DNA of 10,226 nt from the NCBI GenBank assembly GCA_964544145.1, contig CAZJAT010000040.1, positions 1-10,226 of the forward strand, read 5' to 3'. The notes under the pieces were generated by a model. The model was given only the letters and a program-made list of their open reading frames with translations. It was not told the DNA's origin and did no database searches. A program made the translations under genes and the position numbers. Below, in pieces: positions 7,188 through 10,226 of this stretch (positions are counted from its first letter, which is position 1; every line of letters starts with the position of its first letter). The DNA comes from CAZJAT01 sp964544145 (lineage in GTDB: Bacteria > Hydrothermota > 32-111).

Positions 7188-8602
7188 TGGATAAGTATAT
7201 ACCAACAATAGGTTTGGAAGTTCATGTGCAGATTAAAACAGTATCAAAGCTCTTTTGCAGATGCTCAACACAATTTGGGAATGAACCCAATACCAGTATT
7301 TGTCCGATTTGTATGGGAATGCCGGGCACAATGCCTTCAATTAACAGTAAAGCAATCAATCTTGCAGTTAAGGCAGGGTTGGCACTTAATTGCACAATAA
7401 ATAATATTTCAGGATTTGCAAGAAAGAATTATTTCTATCCGGATCTACCAAAGGGATATCAGATTACTCAATTTCAATATCCCATTGCAGAACATGGTTA
7501 TATAGAACTGGACAGCGGAAAAAAAATCCGTATAAACAGACTGCATATTGAAGAAGATACCGGAAAATTGATACATGATCAGGACGAAAATTCATTAATT
7601 GACTACAATAGAAGCGGGGTACCTCTGATTGAAATTGTCACTGAACCTGATATTGATGATGAGAATGAGGCATATGAATACCTACAGAAATTGCGGCTTA
7701 TTATACGATACTGTGATGTATCAGACGCAGATATGGAGAAGGGACAACTGAGGGCAGAACCCAATATTTCTGTAAGGAAACATAAAGGTGACCCTTTGGG
7801 GCAAAAAACGGAAATAAAGAATTTGAATTCATTCAGGGCTGTACAGAAGGGAATTCTTTATGAAATTAACAGACAGCAGAATGAATTGGAAAAAGGCGGG
7901 AGCATTGAGGCTGAAACAATGCTTTACAATGAAAAGAACCAGAGTGTGATTCCGATGAGAAAGAAAGAGAGTGCAGGGGATTACAGATATTTCCCTGAAC
8001 CGGACTTACCTGATTTGAATATTGAAGATGTGTATATAGAAAAAATAAGGGCACAGATTCCTGAATTACCTGAAGCTAAGAAAAAAAGACTGATTAAGGA
8101 ATATGAAATAAGGGAACAGGATGCCGAAACAATCATTTCTTCTGTTCAATTGGCAGATTATTATGAAGCAGCAATGAACAATATAAATGACAAACAAAAG
8201 GCAACCAATTTTTTTACAAAGGAATTACTTGCTTTGCTGCATAAAGAGAATTTGAAAATAAATGAGTTAAAGTTTTCGGAAAAACAGATGAATGAATTGC
8301 TAAAAATCATTGAAGAGGGAACAATAAATTTAAACATTGCATCTTCTGTACTGTCAAAAATGAGTCAAACAGGAAAAAATCCCGGACAGATTATTAAAGA
8401 AGAGGGACTGGAAAAAACGGATAATGAAAGTGAGATAAAAGCAATAGTAGAGAGAGTGATAATGGATAATGGTGAAGAACATGATAGATATAAAAATGGT
8501 GAAAAAAAATTAATGGGATTCTTTGTGGGTCAGGTAATGAAGATGAGCAAGGGAAAAGCTGACCCTCAGAAGGTAAACAAAATATTAAAGGAATTATTAT
8601 AA
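7187..8602 (+). CDS. gatB: Asp-tRNA(Asn)/Glu-tRNA(Gln) amidotransferase subunit B
   Basis: This 471-residue subunit binds the misacylated tRNA, activates its side-chain carboxyl with ATP, and amidates it with ammonia from GatA. The catalytic core is clear: PTIGLEVHVQ (6-15), YQITQFQYPIAEHGYIEL, HIEEDTGKLIHD, DYNRSGVPLIEIVTEPD, QLRAEPNISVR and KTEIKNLNSFRAV. A zinc site is present as Cys24, Cys26, Cys39 and Cys42 (FCRC...CPIC). The C-terminus holds the helical tail domain ending in GFFVGQVMKMSKGKADPQKVNKILKEL. Length is normal. The ATG shares one base with the gatA stop and is preceded by GGGGTGA as ribosome site. Only 9 nt separate it from enolase. Whether the complex serves Gln, Asn or both depends on which synthetases the genome has. 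Confidence 0.97.
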   Translation: MDKYIPTIGLEVHVQIKTVSKLFCRCSTQFGNEPNTSICPICMGMPGTMPSINSKAINLAVKAGLALNCTINNISGFARKNYFYPDLPKGYQITQFQYPIAEHGYIELDSGKKIRINRLHIEEDTGKLIHDQDENSLIDYNRSGVPLIEIVTEPDIDDENEAYEYLQKLRLIIRYCDVSDADMEKGQLRAEPNISVRKHKGDPLGQKTEIKNLNSFRAVQKGILYEINRQQNELEKGGSIEAETMLYNEKNQSVIPMRKKESAGDYRYFPEPDLPDLNIEDVYIEKIRAQIPELPEAKKKRLIKEYEIREQDAETIISSVQLADYYEAAMNNINDKQKATNFFTKELLALLHKENLKINELKFSEKQMNELLKIIEEGTINLNIASSVLSKMSQTGKNPGQIIKEEGLEKTDNESEIKAIVERVIMDNGEEHDRYKNGEKKLMGFFVGQVMKMSKGKADPQKVNKILKELL

Positions 8603-8608
8603 GGAGGG
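8601..8608 (+). promoter_or_regulatory. Strong ribosome binding site of enolase
   Basis: AAGGAGGG overlaps the gatB stop codon and lies 3-4 nt before ATG 8612. It is the closest match to the anti-Shine-Dalgarno consensus in the window and fits high expression of enolase from a shared message. Confidence 0.8.
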
Positions 8609-8611
8609 CAT

Positions 8612-9886
8612 ATGTCAGCTATTATTGATATTAAAGGAAGAGAAATTATTGATTCAAGGGGAAATCCGACAGTTGAAGTGGATGTATACCTGGAATCCGG
8701 TGTAATGGGAAGATTTGGTGTACCATCCGGGGCATCAACAGGGATAAGAGAAGCATTGGAATTAAGGGATAATGACAAAAAACGGTATTTAGGTAAGGGT
8801 GTTCTCAATGCGGTGAATAATGTAAATACACATATTAATAAAATACTTATAGGAATGGATGCGTATGAACAGAGAGAGATTGATGACCTGTTGATAGGCG
8901 AGGATGGAACAGAGAATAAGAGTAAATTGGGCGCAAATGCAATGCTGGGTGTTTCTGTTGCATGCGCAAAGGCCATGAGCAGTGAATTGGGAATTCCCCT
9001 GTACAGGTATATAGGCGGATGTAATACATATATGATGCCAATACCAATGTCTAATGTGATTAATGGAGGGGAGCATGCAGACAATAATCTTGATGTACAG
9101 GAATATATGCTTATGCCCACAGGCACATCCAGTTTTCGTGAAGCAATAAGGATGCTTTCAGAGACCTTTCATATCTTGAAAAAGATATTAAATGAAAAAG
9201 GCCTTGCTACAGGTGTTGGCGATGAAGGCGGATTTGCACCAATGCTTAAAAGCAATGAAGAAGCATTGAATCTATTAATGGAAGCAATTGAAAAAGCGGG
9301 ATACAAAGCCGGAGAAGATATGAAAATCGCATTGGATGTTGCAGCCAGCTCATTCTTCAATAATGGTAAATATACATTTGAGGGTAATACTGTTGACTCA
9401 TCATATCTTATTGAGACATATAAAAAATGGACACAAAAATATCCCATTATCAGCATAGAAGACGGATTGGCTGAGAATGACTGGGAAGGGTGGGAAAAGA
9501 TGAACCGGGAACTGGGAAAAAACATTCAAATCGTTGGTGATGATATTTTTGTAACAAATGTAAAATTACTGAGAAAGGGAATTGAGAAAGATGTTGCTAA
9601 TTCCATATTGATAAAACTCAATCAAATTGGTACATTGTCAGAAACCATTGATGCGGTAATGCTTGCCAAACAGCATAATTGGACAGCTGTGATTTCGCAT
9701 AGATCGGGTGAAACTGCGGACAGTACAATTGCTGATCTCGCCGTTGCGCTTAATACAGGGTTTATCAAAACAGGGTCTCTTTCACGAAGTGAGAGAATTG
9801 CTAAATATAATCAGCTGATGAGAATTGAAGAGGAATTGCCATTATCATATTATGGAGGAATGAATAACTTTTATAATATCAGATGA
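8612..9886 (+). CDS. eno: Enolase (phosphopyruvate hydratase)
   Basis: This 424-residue cytosolic enzyme converts 2-phosphoglycerate to phosphoenolpyruvate in glycolysis and gluconeogenesis. Active-site residues are all present: His155 and Glu164 (GGEHADNNLDVQEY), Glu205 (GDEGGF), Mg ligands Asp242 (LDVAAS), Glu283 (SIEDG) and Asp310 (VGDD), the base Lys335 (LIKLNQIG), SHRSGET (362-368) and Lys386 (FIKTGS). The N-terminal loop GVPSGASTG (36-44) is also standard. Length matches the family. It follows gatB by 9 nt and overlaps the next gene by 4 nt (ATGA), so it lies inside the rightward operon and not in a glycolytic cluster. Confidence 0.98.
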   Translation: MSAIIDIKGREIIDSRGNPTVEVDVYLESGVMGRFGVPSGASTGIREALELRDNDKKRYLGKGVLNAVNNVNTHINKILIGMDAYEQREIDDLLIGEDGTENKSKLGANAMLGVSVACAKAMSSELGIPLYRYIGGCNTYMMPIPMSNVINGGEHADNNLDVQEYMLMPTGTSSFREAIRMLSETFHILKKILNEKGLATGVGDEGGFAPMLKSNEEALNLLMEAIEKAGYKAGEDMKIALDVAASSFFNNGKYTFEGNTVDSSYLIETYKKWTQKYPIISIEDGLAENDWEGWEKMNRELGKNIQIVGDDIFVTNVKLLRKGIEKDVANSILIKLNQIGTLSETIDAVMLAKQHNWTAVISHRSGETADSTIADLAVALNTGFIKTGSLSRSERIAKYNQLMRIEEELPLSYYGGMNNFYNIR

Positions 9887-10167
9887 ATTTTTTAAGAAAA
9901 ATCAATAAATATAAATATCTGATTATTATCATTATTCTTGCATCTATTCTTATTTTTCAGCCCAGAATGGGGCTTATTTCACTAATAAGACTCTATAATC
10001 AGAAACAGCAGTATGAAAAAAATATAATGGAAATGAAAGCAAAAATAATTATTATGCAGAATAAAGTGGAACGGCTCAGAAAGGACAATGATTATATTGA
10101 AGCTGTTATAAGGGAGGAATTGGGTATGATAAAGAGGGGAGAAAAGATAATCTTTAAAGAGGAGTGA
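9883..10167 (+). CDS. Septum formation initiator family protein (FtsB/DivIC type)
   Basis: This 94-residue bitopic protein has a short cytoplasmic N-terminus, one membrane helix (about 12-26) and a coiled coil (about 38-72) with regular hydrophobic and Lys/Glu/Gln spacing. It ends in IEAVIREELGMIKRGEKIIF, the typical close of the FtsB/DivIC (PF04977) family. These proteins pair with FtsL-type partners in the divisome and help activate septal wall synthesis. FtsB and DivIC cannot be told apart from this sequence alone. The ATG overlaps the enolase stop by 4 nt. Enolase next to ftsB/divIC is a recurring arrangement in bacteria as far as I recall, which supports the call. Confidence 0.85.
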   Translation: MNFLRKINKYKYLIIIIILASILIFQPRMGLISLIRLYNQKQQYEKNIMEMKAKIIIMQNKVERLRKDNDYIEAVIREELGMIKRGEKIIFKEE

Positions 10168-10170
10168 ATA

Positions 10171-10226
10171 ATGGCTATTATGGAAATCACTGTAATGCCG
10201 AAAACAAAAACGGTCTCAGTCAGTTC
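10171..10226 (+). CDS. Probable MTH1187/YqgV-type thiamine-binding protein (partial, start only)
   Basis: Only 18 full codons are visible, reading MAIMEITVMPKTKTVSVS. The pattern of a beta strand MEI-V-P followed by a T-rich turn and SVS matches how MTH1187/YqgV small thiamine-binding proteins begin (about 100 residues, ferredoxin-like fold). The ATG lies 3 nt after the division gene's stop, with GAGGAG at 10159-10164 as ribosome site, so the reading frame is credible. The family call rests on 18 residues and is tentative. Confidence 0.5.
   Translation, partial: MAIMEITVMPKTKTVSVS

Noticed and set aside
8566..9126. 186-residue open frame on the minus strand, antisense to enolase
   Set aside because: It lies wholly across gatB-eno coding sequence, has Pro/Ser/Ile-rich low-information content and no family motif, and enolase is certain on the other strand.
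10168..10226. Thiamine riboswitch before the putative thiamine-binding gene
   Set aside because: Only 3 nt separate the gene from the previous stop codon, so no leader structure can fit.
1..10226. CRISPR array, tRNA, rRNA, insertion sequence or prophage signs
   Set aside because: No regularly spaced direct repeats, cloverleaf, transposase motif or terminal inverted repeats were seen, and coding sequence fills nearly the whole window.

Overview
The window is a compact, AT-rich bacterial segment that reads with the standard bacterial code (no in-frame TGA in the recognised genes). Codons are strongly biased to A/T-ending forms, with AGA/AGG for Arg and AUA/AUU for Ile. A run of exactly 100 Ns shows that it is a draft scaffold, probably from an uncultured organism. 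I cannot place it in a phylum. It encodes a GatCAB amidotransferase, so it makes Gln-tRNA(Gln) and/or Asn-tRNA(Asn) indirectly. Its GatB keeps a Cys4 zinc site that, as I recall, the staphylococcal-type proteins lack.

Two divergent gene sets leave one short intergenic region (about 2434-2547). It holds two good sigma70-type promoters facing away from each other, whose -35 boxes lie inside one imperfect palindrome. Leftwards (- strand) runs a three-gene set: an MBL-fold hydrolase, a PDZ plus seven-helix membrane protein, and a second paralogous PDZ membrane protein that leaves the window at base 1. The genes abut or overlap. The layout suggests a membrane sensing cassette, but any catalytic output domain would lie outside the window.

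Rightwards (+ strand) runs a densely packed set: a UDP-glucuronate 4-epimerase-like sugar-nucleotide epimerase, a PcrA/UvrD helicase (interrupted by the gap), gatC, gatA, gatB, enolase, an FtsB/DivIC-type division protein, and the first codons of a probable MTH1187-type thiamine-binding protein. Every junction is an overlap or a gap of 9 nt or less, so one transcript covering envelope sugar, DNA repair, tRNA charging, glycolysis and division genes is likely. The first gene appears to be transcribed as a leaderless mRNA.

There is no stretch over 300 bases without a gene. I saw no tRNA, rRNA, CRISPR array, insertion sequence or convincing terminator. The most interesting parts are the divergent palindromic promoter with its leaderless start and the tandem PDZ/seven-helix sensors. 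The rest is ordinary housekeeping content.
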